Below, piece after piece: positions 53,313 through 62,021 of a DNA stretch of 64,000 nucleotides. Both the position numbers and the translations under genes were made by a program. The first letter of the stretch is position 1. Each line of letters begins with the position of its first letter. The notes below the pieces were generated by a model that was not told the DNA's origin, did not search any database, and saw only the letters and a program-made list of their open reading frames with translations. Source of the stretch: Pseudomonadota bacterium (GTDB lineage Bacteria > Pseudomonadota > Gammaproteobacteria > Burkholderiales > Thiobacillaceae); assembly GCA_021802555.1 (NCBI GenBank), contig JAJZRU010000001.1:124001-188000 (forward strand). Reading direction: 5' to 3'.

Positions 53313-54920
53313 TTAGTTCTCCTCGCGTTTCATCATGACGCCGGCGGGGGCGTAGGCACCGCCTGAGCCGGTTTGGGGCTGGGCGGGGGCGTGCGGATGT
53401 TCGTCCGGGCCCTGGCGGATGAATTTCACCATCAGATACATTTCCACCGCGATGAAGACGGAATACAGCAGTACGAAGCCGGTGAGTGAGAACACCATGT
53501 ACCCCACGCTGTGCGAGGACGCGGACATCCAGGTCGGCAGCATCTCGTAGACCGTCCACGGCTGGCGCCCCAGCTCGGCGACCAGCCAGCCCGTCTCGCA
53601 GGCGAGGAAAGGGACGGGGATCATCCAGGGCGCGATCTTGAGGAACCAGCGCTGATTCTGGACGTTGTTGCGCAGCGTGTAGATCACCGCCAGGATGAAA
53701 TAGGCCAGCATGATGAGGCCCAGAGCGACCATGATGCGGAAAGTCCAGAAAATGGCGGCCACTTCCGGAATGGTGTCCTTGGCGGCCTTGGCGATGTCCG
53801 CGTCGGTGGCCAGGGAGACGTCCTGGTTGGCGGCGTAGCGCTTCACCAGGAAGCCATAGCCCAGGTCTTTTTCATGTGCCTTGAACTGGGCCAGGGCTTG
53901 GGCGTTGGTCGGGTCGGAGCTCAGCACCTTGAGCGCCTCGACGGCCGGAATGCCGTTCTTGATGCGTTGCGCGGCCTGGGCTTCGATTTCCTGGATGCCC
54001 GGCACTTCCTTGGTCAGGGTATGGGTCAGGAGCGGCGTCAGCACATAGGGTATCTGCAGCGCCCAGGTGTTGCGCTGCTCGCTCTGCGAGGGCCAGGCGG
54101 CGACGTTGAAAGGCGCAGGGGCCGGCTCGGTCTGCCACATCGCCTCCATGGCGGCCAACTTGCTGGGCTGTGCATTACCGCCGACGAAGCCGAGGGCGTC
54201 GCCCAGGGTGATGACGCCTGCCGTGGCCAGTACGCCGAAGAGCGCGGCCATGCGGAAGGAGCGCTTGGCCAGTTCTATGTGCTTGCCGCGCAGCATGTAC
54301 CAGGCGCTGATGCCGGCGACGAAGATCGCCGCCGTCACATAGCCGGCGATGCTGGTATGGACAAATTTGGCTTGCGCATCATGGCTGAAGATAAGGGCGG
54401 CGAAGTTGGTCAGTTCCATGCGCATGGTGACCGGATTGAAGCTTGCCCCCTGAGGGTCCTGCATGAAGCCGTTGGCCACCAGGATCCAGAGCGCCGACAG
54501 GTTGGAGCCCAGCGCCACGAGGTAGGTGACGATGAGATGCTGGCCCTTGGAAAGCCGCTGCCAGCCGAAGGCCATGAGGCCGACGAAGGTCGATTCCATG
54601 AAGAAGGCCATCAGCCCCTCGATCGCCAGCGGCGCGCCGAAGATGTCGCCGACGAAGCTGGAATAAAACGACCAGTTGGTGCCGAACTCGAATTCCATGG
54701 TGAGGCCGGTGGCCACGCCGAGGGCGAAGTTGATGAGAAAAAGTTTTCCCCAGAACATCGTCATGTCCCGGTAGATCTTCTTGCCGGTGGTGACGTACAC
54801 TGTCTCCATGGCGGCCAGCATAAAGCTTAATCCTAGAGTAAGCGGAACGAAGAGAAAGTGATACAGGGCGGTAGCCGCAAACTGCCAGCGTGACAGTTCA
54901 ACGACGGTATCGTTGATCAT
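53313..54920 (-). CDS. cydA: cytochrome bd ubiquinol oxidase subunit I
   Basis: The 535-residue subunit binds haems b558, b595 and d. The quinol-binding Q-loop is of the long type (KDLGYGFLVKRY; DTIPEVAAIFWTFRIMV). The conserved ELGRQPWTVYEMLPT motif is present. ATG 54920 follows AAGGAGCGCC. The long Q-loop and CydX-like partner suggest a bd-I-type oxidase. Confidence 0.97.
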   Translation of the reverse strand: MINDTVVELSRWQFAATALYHFLFVPLTLGLSFMLAAMETVYVTTGKKIYRDMTMFWGKLFLINFALGVATGLTMEFEFGTNWSFYSSFVGDIFGAPLAIEGLMAFFMESTFVGLMAFGWQRLSKGQHLIVTYLVALGSNLSALWILVANGFMQDPQGASFNPVTMRMELTNFAALIFSHDAQAKFVHTSIAGYVTAAIFVAGISAWYMLRGKHIELAKRSFRMAALFGVLATAGVITLGDALGFVGGNAQPSKLAAMEAMWQTEPAPAPFNVAAWPSQSEQRNTWALQIPYVLTPLLTHTLTKEVPGIQEIEAQAAQRIKNGIPAVEALKVLSSDPTNAQALAQFKAHEKDLGYGFLVKRYAANQDVSLATDADIAKAAKDTIPEVAAIFWTFRIMVALGLIMLAYFILAVIYTLRNNVQNQRWFLKIAPWMIPVPFLACETGWLVAELGRQPWTVYEMLPTWMSASSHSVGYMVFSLTGFVLLYSVFIAVEMYLMVKFIRQGPDEHPHAPAQPQTGSGGAYAPAGVMMKREEN

Positions 54921-55012
54921 GAGGCGCTCCTTCTCGTTGACATTGTTTATAAATTAGGAAATCGAACGGTATTTCGCCAACACTGTTCCCGGCAAGTGCG
55001 CAAGGCGTTTTT

Positions 55013-55049
55013 ACCCGGAGTCAGCGTGTGTTAAGTTGCCTGACCGGGT
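55013..55049. promoter_or_regulatory. inverted repeat in the cydA upstream region
   Basis: ACCCGG-AG-TCAG (55013-55024) is inversely repeated as CTGACCGGGT (55040-55049). It lies about 95-130 bases upstream of cydA, in the 225-base AT-rich gap before the GGDEF-EAL gene. It could be an operator or the terminator stem of a transcript; no T-run adjoins it. Confidence 0.35.
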
Positions 55050-55145
55050 TAAATTAGGCAAATAGAATATCTTTATCCTAAATTAAAGAAATAATTTCCC
55101 CGCCCCGGTCGAGGAACGTCCGACGGACGGGCTATCCTCCGCGGC

Positions 55146-57392
55146 TCAGGCGATCGCTCCCAGGCTGGCGAGGGATTCGCCCGCTTCGCGTAGCAGGCGG
55201 ACGGCCTCCCAGCCGGGCACCGGCGCGCCGAACAGGTAACCCTGCATTTCCGAGCACCCCAGGGCGGTGAGGGCTTCCTGTTGCGCCGCGATTTCCACCC
55301 CTTCGGCGACGACATTGAGCTTCAGGCCCTGCGCCATGCCGATGATGGCGCTGACGATGGGTGAGGGCCGGTTCGGGCTCAATTCCTGCACGAAGGATTG
55401 GTCGATCTTGAGCGTGTGGATGGGAAACTTGGATAGATATTTGAAAGAGCTGTAGCCGGTGCCGAAGTCGTCGATGGCGATCTGCACGCCGGCGGCGGCG
55501 AGGCGGGAAAGCTTCACGGCGTTGCTTTCCATGTCGCGCATGAGCAGGGATTCGGTGATTTCCAGTTCCAGACACTGGCAGTCCAGCGCGTGCAGCTCGA
55601 CAGAGTGCAGCACGCTTTCCACGAAATCCGCGCTTTCCAGCTGGCGCGCGGAAATATTGACGGACAGCCGCACGGCGGGCAACCCAGCCTTGCGCCATTC
55701 GGCGAGCTGTTCGGAAGCTTGGCGCAGCACCCACTCGCCGATGGGCACGATGACCCCGGTATCCTCCGCCACGGCGATGAAATCGGCCGGGCTGAGCATG
55801 CCGCGTTCGGGATGCCACCAGCGCAGCAGGACCTCTAAGCCGTTGATGCGCAGGCTGGCGCAATCGATGAGCGGCTGGAAGAAGAGCACGAATTCGTTGT
55901 GCGCCAGCGCGCGCCGCAGTTCGGCCTCCAGCTGAATGCGCGCCGAATAAGGCGCCTGCATGCCCGCCTGCCAGAATTGCAGGCGGCTGCGGCCCTGGGT
56001 CTTGGCCTGGTACATGGCGATTTCCGCCTGGCGGATCAGGGTGTCGACCATGTCGCCGTCATCCGGTGACGAGCAGGCGCCGATGCTGACGGACACATAG
56101 ACTTCCTGGTCGCGTATCTGCATGGGGCGGCTTAAGGCGTCGATTATTTTGCGCGCGATGTGCTCGATATCCTTGCGCATCGGCAGGGCCGGCAGCAGCA
56201 CGGCGAATTCGTCCCCGCCCAGGCGCGCCAGCGTGTCGCCCTCGCGCAGGCATTGGCGCAGGCGGGCGCCGACGTTGAGGAGCAGTTCGTCTCCGGAACC
56301 GTGCCCCAGCGAGTCGTTGATGACCTTGAAGTGGTCGAGATCCAGGATCAGCACCGCGAGGCTCTGGCCGTTGCGCTTGCACTGCGCCAGCGCGAGGCCC
56401 AGGTGGTCGCGGAACAGGGCGCGGTTGGGCAGGCCAGTGAGCAGATCGTGATAGGTCTGGTAGTGGATCATCTCCTCGGCCTGCTTGCGCTCGGAAATGT
56501 CCTTGGCTACGCCGTAGCTGCCGATGAAGCGCGTCTCGAAACGGTTGCCGCTGTCTTCGTACATGCCCGTCGCCTTCAGTTCGAAGGTGCGGTAGCGCAC
56601 GTTCATGGCACGCGGGCGGCGCTGCCCCGGATTGCATTTCAGGCGCAGCTCGATCTGCTTGTGCTGGCGCGCATTGGTGCGCCTTTCGTTGAAGATGTGC
56701 GCCGCCTCGGCGAGATCCTCCTCATGGATTAGTACGGTGTAGGGTTGGCCCAGCAGCTCCTCCTTGCTCCAGCCGAGCAGGTCGCCGACGCGGTCGTTGA
56801 GGAAGGTGAAGCGCCCTTCCGCATCCAGGGTATAGATGAGATCCGGTGAGCTGTTGACGAGGAAGCGGTGCCATTTTTCCGATTGCTGCAAGCGTTGCAG
56901 GATGAGGCCGTTTTCCTTTTCCAGCCGCCGCCGCGCGAGCGTGTGGTCGATGCGCCTAAGCAGCTCTTCCGGCTCGTAGGGCTTGCGCACGAAGTCTGTG
57001 GCGCCGCCGCGCAGGGCCTCGATGGCGGCGTCGATGGAGGCATTCCCGGAAACGACGATGACGGGCGTGTCGACTTCGCGTTCGTTGAGAAAGGCCAGCA
57101 CGTCGGCGCCGTCGACGTCCGGCATCGCCAGGTCGAGCAGGATGATGTCGAACTGCTGCCTGCCGATGGCGACAAGCGCTTCGCGCCCGCCCTGCGCCGT
57201 CACGATGTCGTAGCCGCGCCCCTCCAGAAGGCGGAGCAAGCCCTCCAGGATGAGTGGATCGTCGTCCACCAGCAGCACATGCGGTTGGGGGAACAAATGG
57301 TTGAATTCCGTATTGCCTCGGCCGTGTGTCAGCATCTGGACATTCTCCGCGTGGGGCGAGCCGCTGGGGCGGCATGCGATTCCATAAGTCAT
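55146..57392 (-). CDS. REC-PAS-GGDEF-EAL response regulator
   Basis: From ATG 57392 the protein has 748 residues. The receiver domain (about 37-150) has VDDDP and a phospho-Asp in IILLDLAMPDVDG. A PAS domain (about 175-290) is followed by a GGDEF domain with intact LARLGGDEFAVLL and an RxxD inhibitory site (REGD) five residues before it. The EAL domain (about 490-735) has EVLLRW, RLSVNISARQL, EITESLL, DDFGTGYSS and KIDQSF, so the phosphodiesterase residues are present. It probably adjusts c-di-GMP in response to phosphorylation. The ATGA overlap with the upstream kinase gene supports a cognate pair. Confidence 0.92.
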   Translation of the reverse strand: MTYGIACRPSGSPHAENVQMLTHGRGNTEFNHLFPQPHVLLVDDDPLILEGLLRLLEGRGYDIVTAQGGREALVAIGRQQFDIILLDLAMPDVDGADVLAFLNEREVDTPVIVVSGNASIDAAIEALRGGATDFVRKPYEPEELLRRIDHTLARRRLEKENGLILQRLQQSEKWHRFLVNSSPDLIYTLDAEGRFTFLNDRVGDLLGWSKEELLGQPYTVLIHEEDLAEAAHIFNERRTNARQHKQIELRLKCNPGQRRPRAMNVRYRTFELKATGMYEDSGNRFETRFIGSYGVAKDISERKQAEEMIHYQTYHDLLTGLPNRALFRDHLGLALAQCKRNGQSLAVLILDLDHFKVINDSLGHGSGDELLLNVGARLRQCLREGDTLARLGGDEFAVLLPALPMRKDIEHIARKIIDALSRPMQIRDQEVYVSVSIGACSSPDDGDMVDTLIRQAEIAMYQAKTQGRSRLQFWQAGMQAPYSARIQLEAELRRALAHNEFVLFFQPLIDCASLRINGLEVLLRWWHPERGMLSPADFIAVAEDTGVIVPIGEWVLRQASEQLAEWRKAGLPAVRLSVNISARQLESADFVESVLHSVELHALDCQCLELEITESLLMRDMESNAVKLSRLAAAGVQIAIDDFGTGYSSFKYLSKFPIHTLKIDQSFVQELSPNRPSPIVSAIIGMAQGLKLNVVAEGVEIAAQQEALTALGCSEMQGYLFGAPVPGWEAVRLLREAGESLASLGAIA

Positions 57393-59350
57393 CCGGGGGC
57401 GGCTGCCTTGCCTTGGAACAATTGCGCGCCTACCGGCAGCAATATCGTAAAGACCGTGCCGGCCGAACTGCTCTGGCACTGGATGTCACCCTCCAGGGCG
57501 CGCGCCAGGCCGCGGCTGATGGATAGGCCCAGGCCGGCGTGCTCACCGCCCTTGGTAGACGGCTGGGGCTCGAACAGCCGCTTTTTCACCTCGTCGGGCA
57601 GGCCGGGCCCGCTGTCCTGAACGTGGATGGCGACGCGCGAGTCGGTGTCGCCCACCAGCAGGCGGGTGCTGAATACCAGCCGGCCGCCGTGGGGCATGGC
57701 TTCAACGGCATTTTTGGTGAGGTTGAGGAGGATTTGCTTGAGCTTGTCGCGGTTCAGGGGCAAGGGCGGAATGCTCGGATCGAAGTCGATCTGCACGTTG
57801 ATGCGGTTGGGCGCGAACAGCGTGCCCAGCGCTATGCGCACGATTTCCGACACCGTTTGGTTGATGCCCACGGGCTCGACGTTTTCGCTTTGCGTGCCGT
57901 TGCGGGAAGGCGGCGGCGCCGGGGAAAGGCTGCGCAATATGGCGGTGGCCCGCTCGATTTCCTCGCTGATGATTTTCAGGTCGCGCTGCGCCGAGAGGTC
58001 ATTCCCCAGCCGGCTGGACAGCAGGCTGACGTAATTGCGCATGATGGTGAGCGGGTTGGCGGCTTCATGCACCACGTGGCGGACCTGTTCCAGCGGAATT
58101 GACTGAGCGCCTGGGGCAGAGGTGTCGCTTGCTGTGCCGCGCGTCCACTCGGACAGCAGGGTGCCTGCGCAGATGTCGGCTTGCGCGTCGGCGCGTGGAT
58201 TGGCCGCTACCGCGATGAGCGCCGGTTCGCCGGGTATGGCAATGGCGAGCAGGCTTTCGGCGCCGAGCAGGCGCGCCAGTTGCGCATCGGCGACGGAAAA
58301 TTCCTCGGTGCGTGCCGCGTGCCAATGGGCCGGCGTGCCCGTACGCGCCTGGCAAAGCAGGCTTTGCGCATCGTCGAGGCGGAAGGGGAGTTCGGCCAGG
58401 CGCGGCGGGGCGAGGCCGGGCAGGGCTTCGAGCGTGCCGGCTTCCGGGTTGGCCCGCAGCAACGCGATTCCGCTGGCGCCCAGCACCAATGCCAGTGCCG
58501 AGGCGAGTCTTTTCAGGCCTTCGTCGCGCTCGCCGGCTGCGTCGAAGAGATGGCGCACCTGGGTGGCCATGGCATGCCGTGCATAGATGTCCAGCAACTC
58601 TTCGTGGGCGCGCGGCAGGGCTCCTGCCAGGGCGGCGTCGCCGCCATAGCGCAGCAGGGCTTCCTGGGCGTAGAGCTCGGCGGCCTGCACCAGGCGGGCG
58701 CCCTCGCCGGCGTCCAGCCCCAGGCTCGCAAGGGCGGCGCGTACGTCCACATGGTCGTAGCCCTGCTCGCGGGTGCCCAGCGCGGTGGCTGCCTGGGTCA
58801 AGCGTATCAGCGGGTGGGCGGATTTCAGGCGCGCCAGCGGTGCGCGGCAGTGCTTGATCGCATCGGCCAGGAAGCCGGTCGCGTCCAAGGCATCGAGCGC
58901 CGGTATGGGCACGTCGCTCAAAACCGCGTACTCCGCAAGATTGTGGAACAGCCCGGCAAACCAAGCGGCTTCGCTTTGAGAATAACGGGTTTTCTCGGCC
59001 AGTTGCCTGGCCAGGTGCGCCACGCGCAGGCTGTCGCGCCACAAGTCCAGGTGCAGAGCGGTGAGGTGGGCGGGCACGCGCGGCGTGGTGAGCACGGCCA
59101 GCGCGATCAGGCGGGGGCCCAATTGCTGCAGCAGCGCAGGAATCTGCAGCAGGCGGCCTTGGCCCTGCGGCGCCAGCAGCAGGGTCAGGGCCAGCCCGGG
59201 CTCGTGGCGGAAATGGACAGCGGCCTCGTTTTCCAGGGCGGAAGGGCGGTCGATCAGAGAGGCAAGCGCAGCCAGCGCTCCGGCGGCTGCGGGCAGCCTT
59301 TTCCCGGTTATCGGATTTTTCTTGAGTAAAATATTTGAATCCTCTCCCAT
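57389..59350 (-). CDS. HDOD-like sensor histidine kinase
   Basis: The 653-residue soluble protein has an HDOD-like helical domain (about 15-215; ALFHNLAEYAVLSD). A GAF-like region (about 270-400) and a kinase core follow. The H-box is VVHEAANPLTIMRNYVSLL with His near residue 426. The ATPase has LNLTKNAVEAMPHG (N-box), VQDSGPGLP (G1) and GLGLSISRGLA (G2). No membrane segment is seen, so the signal is cytoplasmic. It is first in a two-gene operon with the REC-PAS-GGDEF-EAL protein. HDOD-kinase fusions are uncommon compared with stand-alone HDOD proteins. Confidence 0.85.
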   Translation of the reverse strand: MGEDSNILLKKNPITGKRLPAAAGALAALASLIDRPSALENEAAVHFRHEPGLALTLLLAPQGQGRLLQIPALLQQLGPRLIALAVLTTPRVPAHLTALHLDLWRDSLRVAHLARQLAEKTRYSQSEAAWFAGLFHNLAEYAVLSDVPIPALDALDATGFLADAIKHCRAPLARLKSAHPLIRLTQAATALGTREQGYDHVDVRAALASLGLDAGEGARLVQAAELYAQEALLRYGGDAALAGALPRAHEELLDIYARHAMATQVRHLFDAAGERDEGLKRLASALALVLGASGIALLRANPEAGTLEALPGLAPPRLAELPFRLDDAQSLLCQARTGTPAHWHAARTEEFSVADAQLARLLGAESLLAIAIPGEPALIAVAANPRADAQADICAGTLLSEWTRGTASDTSAPGAQSIPLEQVRHVVHEAANPLTIMRNYVSLLSSRLGNDLSAQRDLKIISEEIERATAILRSLSPAPPPSRNGTQSENVEPVGINQTVSEIVRIALGTLFAPNRINVQIDFDPSIPPLPLNRDKLKQILLNLTKNAVEAMPHGGRLVFSTRLLVGDTDSRVAIHVQDSGPGLPDEVKKRLFEPQPSTKGGEHAGLGLSISRGLARALEGDIQCQSSSAGTVFTILLPVGAQLFQGKAAAPG

Positions 59351-59357
59351 GTCGTTC

Positions 59358-59386
59358 TATATAAAATGAATTTTATCCATAGTCAA
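59358..59386 (-). promoter_or_regulatory. sigma-70 promoter of the kinase/c-di-GMP operon with an internal palindrome
   Basis: On the minus strand TTGACT (59386-59381) and TATATA (59363-59358) are exactly 17 bases apart. Transcription would begin at about 59351, next to the A of the ATG at 59350, so the message is probably leaderless. An inverted repeat ATAAAAT-GA-ATTTTAT (59361-59376) occupies the spacer and touches the -10 box, a position suited to a repressor. Confidence 0.65.
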
Positions 59387-59494
59387 CAACTTGACGACTT
59401 TGTGCGTTAATTGGACAACCTAATTTCAAGTTAGTCGGGTTTTGGCCGCTTTAAATAGCCCCCCGTCGGCATCATTTAGAGGGAGTATTTCGTC

Positions 59495-60403
59495 ATGAAG
59501 CGCGTTTCGCTGCTGGCCCTCGGTCTATTGTCCGTCTTGGTGCTGCCCGTACGGGCGGGGGAAGTCTCGGCTCGTCCGCAGCAGGTGACCTACGCGGCGC
59601 GCGACCCGGTGCGTCTGAGCTCCATGGCCGGCATGGTGTTCGACCAGGACACCGGCCAGGTGCTGTTCACCAAGAATGCCGAGATCGAAACTCCAATCGC
59701 CTCCATCACCAAGCTCATGACGGCCATGGTCTTCCTCGACCGTCACCCGGATATGAACGAGCGCATACGCGTCACCGGGGCGGATGTCGATCGCCTCAAG
59801 CACAGCAGTTCGCACCTTCCGGTGGGGGCGGTGCTCACTCGCAAGCAGATGCTCAACCTGGCGCTCGTGGCCTCGGAGAACCGAGCCGCTTCGGCGCTGG
59901 GGCGCACGACTATGGAAGGTGGCACGGCGGCCTTTGTTGCCGCCATGAACGGAAAGGCACAAGCACTAGGCATGGTGCGGACGCATTTCGTCGATCCTAC
60001 CGGGCTCAATCCCGAAAACGTCTCCACGGCCGCCGATCTGGCGAAAATGGTGAGCTACGCTTATGAGCATTATCCCGAGATCCGCAAGGTGGCTTCCCAA
60101 GGCTATTACGACATGGGCAGACGCCGGGTGGTGCTGAAAAAACGCCATCAGCGCCGCCATGTGGCCTATGTTCCGGTGCAATTCCGCAATACCAATGTGC
60201 TTACCCGCGAGCACGATTGGGACATCGGGCTGTCCAAGACGGGCTTCATCAACGAAGCCGGGCATTGCGTCGTGATGCAGACGCGCATCGCCGAGCGCAA
60301 TGTGGTGATGGTGCTGCTGGACGCTCCCAACAACTGGGATCGCATGCGCGATGCCGACCACCTGCGCGACTGGGTGGAGAGCTATTTCGCCAAGCGTACG
60401 TAG
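59495..60403 (+). CDS. pbpG: D-alanyl-D-alanine endopeptidase (PBP7/8 type)
   Basis: The 302-residue penicillin-binding protein has a signal peptide (MKRVSLLALGLLSVLVLPVRAG). The three active-site boxes are SITK, SEN (ALVASENRAASAL) and KTG (LSKTGFINEAGHC). It should cleave peptide cross-links in the periplasm. It has a GAGGGAG ribosome-binding site and no C-terminal anchoring domain, matching PbpG rather than DacA. Confidence 0.92.
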   Translation: MKRVSLLALGLLSVLVLPVRAGEVSARPQQVTYAARDPVRLSSMAGMVFDQDTGQVLFTKNAEIETPIASITKLMTAMVFLDRHPDMNERIRVTGADVDRLKHSSSHLPVGAVLTRKQMLNLALVASENRAASALGRTTMEGGTAAFVAAMNGKAQALGMVRTHFVDPTGLNPENVSTAADLAKMVSYAYEHYPEIRKVASQGYYDMGRRRVVLKKRHQRRHVAYVPVQFRNTNVLTREHDWDIGLSKTGFINEAGHCVVMQTRIAERNVVMVLLDAPNNWDRMRDADHLRDWVESYFAKRT

Positions 60404-60480
60404 CTTGGGAGCGCGGTGCCGGTGTTGACTTTGCCCGGCAGGGCCCGCATTCTCGGGCCGATTGGATGGCGGAGTTGGCG

Positions 60481-60702
60481 ATGCGCATTGGATTCGCAGG
60501 CGCCGGGCTGATGGGGCGGCCGCCGGCTCAACGGCTCGTTGCGGCGGGACATCAACTGTTCGTGCGGGGGCGCCGGTATGACACGGTGGAGCCCCTGCCG
60601 GCGCTCGGCGCGGCGGGCAAGGCCAGCCCTGCCGGGGTGGCCGACGTCGGGGAAGCGCCGGTTGGCGGCCAGGGGGCGCTGCAGCGCGTGGTGCAGACAT
60701 GA
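60481..60702 (+). pseudogene. remnant of a beta-hydroxyacid dehydrogenase-like gene
   Basis: A 73-codon frame begins MRIGFAGAGLMGRPPAQRLV, the N-terminal Rossmann motif (GxGxxG) of 3-hydroxyisobutyrate/tartronate semialdehyde reductases. After about 50 residues it jumps to EAPVGGQGAL, resembling the later APVSGG substrate motif, then stops. About 60 expected residues between these motifs and the whole C-terminal domain are absent. It is therefore an internally deleted remnant. Its TGA overlaps the next ATG, so it may still be translated and couple to that gene. Confidence 0.7.
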
Positions 60703-61367
60703 CGCAACGCAGCGCCGAACAGGCCTTGGAAGCGCCTGCCGCCGAGGCCTTGCTGCTGATCGCGCCGGGCTGTCCGCATTGCCCGGCCATGCTGGAGATA
60801 CTCGGGCGCATGGTGAAAGCCGGCGAAATTGCCGAGCTGCGCGTAGCGAATGTCGCCGCCAAACCTGCGCTGGCGGCGCGGCTGGGTGTGCGTTCCGTGC
60901 CGTGGCTCAAGCTCGGGCCTTACGAGCTGACGGGCGCCAGAAGCTACGCGGAGATCAAGGAGTGGCTTTCACGGCTGTCGGCAGCGGGTGGCATGGCCGA
61001 CTATCTGCACCTGCTGCTCAAGGAGGGGCGGCTCGATGCCGCCCAAGGGTTGCTGCAGAACGGCGCCGCCCTTTGGGCCGATCTGCTGCCCATCCTTGCC
61101 AATCCGGAGGCCGCCATGAACGTGCGCCTGGGCGCCAACGCACTGTTGGAAGGCCAGGCCGCCAGCGCCGCATTGGCGGGCCTGCTGCCGCAATTTCGGC
61201 AACTGGCGCGCCACGCCGACGCGCGCGTGCGTGCGGATGCCTGCTATTTTCTGGGCTTGAGTGCGCGTCCGGAGGCGCAGCCCGCCCTCGCCGCTGCGCT
61301 GCACGATGCCGACGCAGAAGTGCGCGACATCGCCGCCGAGGCTCTGGCCAGGATGCGGCAGGAGTGA
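60699..61367 (+). CDS. thioredoxin-fold/HEAT-repeat protein
   Basis: The 222-residue cytoplasmic protein has an N-terminal thioredoxin-like domain with C-P-H-C at 25-28 and VRSVPWLKLG containing the cis-Pro. The C-terminal half (about 100-220) has HEAT-like helices (ARHADARVRADACYFLGLSA; LHDADAEVRDIAAEALARM). No signal peptide is present. Such combinations may tie redox sensing to protein binding; the partner is unknown. The start overlaps the dehydrogenase remnant stop in ATGA. Confidence 0.75.
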   Translation: MTQRSAEQALEAPAAEALLLIAPGCPHCPAMLEILGRMVKAGEIAELRVANVAAKPALAARLGVRSVPWLKLGPYELTGARSYAEIKEWLSRLSAAGGMADYLHLLLKEGRLDAAQGLLQNGAALWADLLPILANPEAAMNVRLGANALLEGQAASAALAGLLPQFRQLARHADARVRADACYFLGLSARPEAQPALAAALHDADAEVRDIAAEALARMRQE

Positions 61368-61385
61368 GCAATCCCTTACTGCAGG

Positions 61386-61391
61386 TATAAT
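61386..61391 (+). promoter_or_regulatory. slmA: -10 box of slmA
   Basis: A perfect TATAAT lies 42 bases upstream of the slmA ATG, with a weak GTGAGC -35 at 17 bases. The leader contains an imperfect TGCG-CTGCG/CGCAG-A-CGCA hairpin and an AAGGACAAG ribosome-binding region. Confidence 0.55.
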
Positions 61392-61433
61392 GCGCTGCGT
61401 ATTTTTGCCGCAGACGCAAGGACAAGAGCAACA

Positions 61434-62021
61434 ATGGGAGGAACAACCCGCAAGCCGGGGGAGAGGCGCCTGCAGATCCTGCAGACCCTGGCCGCGATGC
61501 TGGAGGAGCCGCGTCCGGAGAAGATCACTACGGCGGCCCTGGCGGCGCGTCTTGATGTTTCGGAAGCGGCACTGTACCGGCACTTCGCCAGCAAGGCACA
61601 GATGTTCGAAGGCCTCATCGAATTCATCGAACAGACGCTCTTCGGCCTCATTCACAAGATTCAGCAGGAGCAGCCGGAGCCTTTGGCGCAGACGGAGGGG
61701 GTCGTCTCCCTGTTGCTTGCTTTCGCGCGCAAAAACCGGGGCATGACGCGGGTGCTGGTGGGTGAGGCGCTGGTAAACGAGGATGCGCGCCTGCAAAAAC
61801 GCATCAACCAACTGCATGATCGTCTGGAAGCGCAGTTGCGCCAATGTCTGCGTTTCGCCGGCATGGGCGGAGGGGATGAGGCAGTGTTGGCGAACCTGTT
61901 GTTGTGCTTCGTCGTGGGGCGCTGGCAGCAGTTTGCCAAAAGCGGCTTCGAGCGGGACCCGACGGCGGATTTGCCGCGCATCTGGGCGTTTTGCGCCGCC
62001 GGCCTCAAGCAGCCGGCCTGA
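61434..62021 (+). CDS. slmA: nucleoid occlusion factor SlmA
   Basis: The 195-residue TetR-fold protein begins MGGTTRKPGERRLQILQTLA, with the helix-turn-helix VSEAALYRHFASKAQMFEGL. SlmA binds DNA sites over the chromosome and blocks FtsZ ring formation there. The length and the motif EFIEQTLFGLIHKI match. The 3' end overlaps the convergent MoeB-like gene by 17 bases. Confidence 0.92.
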   Translation: MGGTTRKPGERRLQILQTLAAMLEEPRPEKITTAALAARLDVSEAALYRHFASKAQMFEGLIEFIEQTLFGLIHKIQQEQPEPLAQTEGVVSLLLAFARKNRGMTRVLVGEALVNEDARLQKRINQLHDRLEAQLRQCLRFAGMGGGDEAVLANLLLCFVVGRWQQFAKSGFERDPTADLPRIWAFCAAGLKQPA

